A DNA stretch of 5,876 nt from an uncultured Spirochaetia bacterium (lineage in GTDB: Bacteria > Spirochaetota > UBA4802 > JAGODF01), in contig CALCJG010000144.1 in assembly GCA_937967705.1 (NCBI GenBank), forward strand, positions 1 through 5,876, read 5' to 3'. The translations under genes were made by a program, and so were the position numbers. Below, one piece after another: positions 4,839 to 5,876 of this stretch. Each line of letters opens with the position of its first letter. The stretch's first letter is position 1. Below the pieces are notes generated by a model, which searched no databases, was not told the DNA's origin, and saw nothing but the letters and a program-made list of their open reading frames with translations.

Positions 4839-5705
4839 ATGGACAGGGAGGCTTGCCCCGGTTTAAATACCCCCATGAGAAAGAAGGTTCATAAATCGGC
4901 CCTGGGGGTGATGTCCGGTAAGGGGATTCGGCGGTGTTCCCTGTTTTCCCTTGTGCCGTCGAAACGGCTCTTCCTCCTGCTGGTCTTGTCTCTGCTGCCC
5001 CCCGCAGTAGTCCTATCCGGGGAGGAGAGCCCGCTCTTCCGGGAAATCATCCGTGCCCAGTCCCGCGTCAAAACCATCGATGCGGAGATCGTTCAGTACA
5101 TCCACACCCCCGGCCGCGAGGCGGAAAAGTTCCGCGGCCGATACCGGGCCGACAGCCGGGGTCGCTTCCGGATCGATTTCCGGGAACCGGAGCGACAGAC
5201 GGTCCTCAACACGGGCACGGGGCTCTACTGGTATTATCCCGATGCCGGTCTGCTCTATGAGATTGGCGGTAAATCCGCACCGCCCCTGCCGTCGGTTCAT
5301 CCCTCGGGGGAGCTGGCGGTGCTAGCGGGCAAGAAGAGTCGGGTGGTCTACATGGGCCGGTCCCTGATGGGATTTTTAAAACTGGCTCATCTCTTCGTCA
5401 TCGAGAATCCCCGGAAGGGGATCGTCCTCTCGGTCTGGGTGGAGGACGGGCGCAAGGTTCTCCTGAAGAAGACCGTTAGGGATTCCCGTGACCGGGAGAT
5501 CATCAAGGAGCTTTATGGGGATTACCGGGAATTCGGCGGCATTCCCTTCCCCTGCCGGATAGACGTCTATGCCCGGAGCAATGAAGGCACCGTGAGGAAT
5601 ACCACTTATTACGACAACGTCCAGCTGAACGGGACTCTGGAACCGGAGGTGTTCCGGTTGAGACTTCCGGCGGGTACGGTTCGCCGGCAGATGGAGTACC
5701 GCTGA
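4839..5705 (+). CDS. LolA-like outer-membrane lipoprotein carrier / sorting protein
   Basis: The product is an exported protein of the LolA/LolB superfamily, which shields lipoprotein acyl chains in the periplasm between the inner membrane and the outer membrane. After a hydrophobic signal segment (about residues 44-60, following SKR), the mature part shows the family pattern. A helix with RAQSRVKTIDAEIVQ (72-86) leads to a run of strands: FRGRYRADSRGRFRIDFREP, then TGLYWYYPDAGLLYEI, then a late segment GIPFPCRIDVYARSNEG and VFRLRLPAG near the C-terminus. The length fits the family once the N-terminus is trimmed. The start is uncertain. ATG 4839 has GGAGGAG 13 bases upstream, but codons 1-24 use AGA, TTA and AAA, unlike the rest, and ATG 4875 or 4911 or GTG 4953 would give a tidier signal peptide. 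No lipobox cysteine is present. It is followed after 30 nt by another exported protein, probably in one operon. Its specific cargo cannot be read from sequence. Confidence 0.82.
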   Translation: MDREACPGLNTPMRKKVHKSALGVMSGKGIRRCSLFSLVPSKRLFLLLVLSLLPPAVVLSGEESPLFREIIRAQSRVKTIDAEIVQYIHTPGREAEKFRGRYRADSRGRFRIDFREPERQTVLNTGTGLYWYYPDAGLLYEIGGKSAPPLPSVHPSGELAVLAGKKSRVVYMGRSLMGFLKLAHLFVIENPRKGIVLSVWVEDGRKVLLKKTVRDSRDREIIKELYGDYREFGGIPFPCRIDVYARSNEGTVRNTTYYDNVQLNGTLEPEVFRLRLPAGTVRRQMEYR

Positions 5706-5721
5706 GGAGCGGTGCGGAAAC

Positions 5722-5728
5722 AGGGAGG
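5722..5728 (+). promoter_or_regulatory. Shine-Dalgarno of the truncated last gene
   Basis: AGGGAGG lies seven bases before the ATG at 5736. It supports a genuine gene start there, although only 47 codons are visible. Confidence 0.7.
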
Positions 5729-5735
5729 TAGAGAG

Positions 5736-5876
5736 ATGGCAGGATTAAGGGGGAAAGGATCATTCCGGAGGACGGTCTTTCTGGCGGCGGTTCTGCTGAT
5801 GTGCGGGACGGTGATGAGTGCTCCCCTACAGGCGGCGGAGGTGAAGGGATATCTCCTCGTCGGGGTGACGGTCGAC
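5736..5876 (+). CDS. N-terminal part of an exported protein, cut by the window edge
   Basis: The reading frame is open from the ATG at 5736 to the last base, giving 47 residues. It begins with a classic Sec signal peptide: a basic n-region (R5, K7, R11, R12), a hydrophobic core VFLAAVLLMCGTVMSA (14-29) and a likely cleavage site near LQAAE (31-35). The mature start EVKGYLLVGVTVD is too short to assign a family. C23 lies inside the hydrophobic core, and LLMC does not match the usual lipobox, so a lipoprotein is not favoured. It lies 30 nt after the LolA-like gene with its own strong ribosome binding site, so a shared cell-envelope role is likely. Outer-membrane or periplasmic partners often follow LolA-like genes, but nothing here decides it. 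Confidence 0.72.
   Translation, partial: MAGLRGKGSFRRTVFLAAVLLMCGTVMSAPLQAAEVKGYLLVGVTVD

Overview
The window is GC-rich (about 60 % by eye) and densely packed bacterial DNA. It carries eight protein-coding regions: seven are complete as far as the window shows, and the last is cut by the right edge. No rRNA, tRNA, insertion sequence, CRISPR array or phage gene is visible. A LolA-type periplasmic carrier and Sec signal peptides point to a diderm (Gram-negative) cell. The disulfide-redox pair and the FeoB-associated-type small protein suggest an anaerobic or microaerophilic lifestyle. Spirochaetota or Desulfobacterota would fit, but the lineage cannot be fixed from this stretch.

Left part (2-1706), redox module. 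A flavoprotein of the thioredoxin reductase family, closest in motifs to the C-terminal half of AhpF, is followed by a two-thioredoxin-fold protein disulfide oxidoreductase that resembles the N-terminal half of AhpF. Together they look like AhpF split into two polypeptides: NAD(P)H to FAD to CxxC to the PDO's two CxxC centres to an unseen acceptor such as a peroxiredoxin. The 106-nt spacer between them holds two perfect hairpins. One arm of the larger hairpin is also complementary to the Shine-Dalgarno sequence of the PDO gene.

Middle (1707-2138). A probable terminator, a second hairpin and a run of nine C precede a 55-codon gene for a one-helix, cysteine-rich membrane peptide of the FeoB-associated type. 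An AT-rich promoter with a perfect TTGACA box follows directly. It appears to drive a 5' leader with inverted repeats and then the next two genes.

Centre (2139-4218), two-gene operon. A CDP-alcohol phosphatidyltransferase (membrane phospholipid synthesis) overlaps by 8 nt with mtaB, the radical-SAM enzyme that 2-methylthiolates t6A37 of ANN-decoding tRNAs.

Right part. A small gene of unknown function lies on the minus strand (4200-4616), and its end overlaps the end of mtaB. A 222-nt divergent intergenic region with an AT-rich patch and a terminator-like hairpin leads to a LolA-like lipoprotein carrier (start uncertain). After it comes the first 47 codons of another exported protein. The last two genes form a cell-envelope operon that continues out of the window.

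Nothing here proves a wholly new system. The points most worth a second look are the split-AhpF pair with its leader RNA structure, the tiny Cys-rich membrane gene next to a C9 tract, and the unrecognised minus-strand gene.
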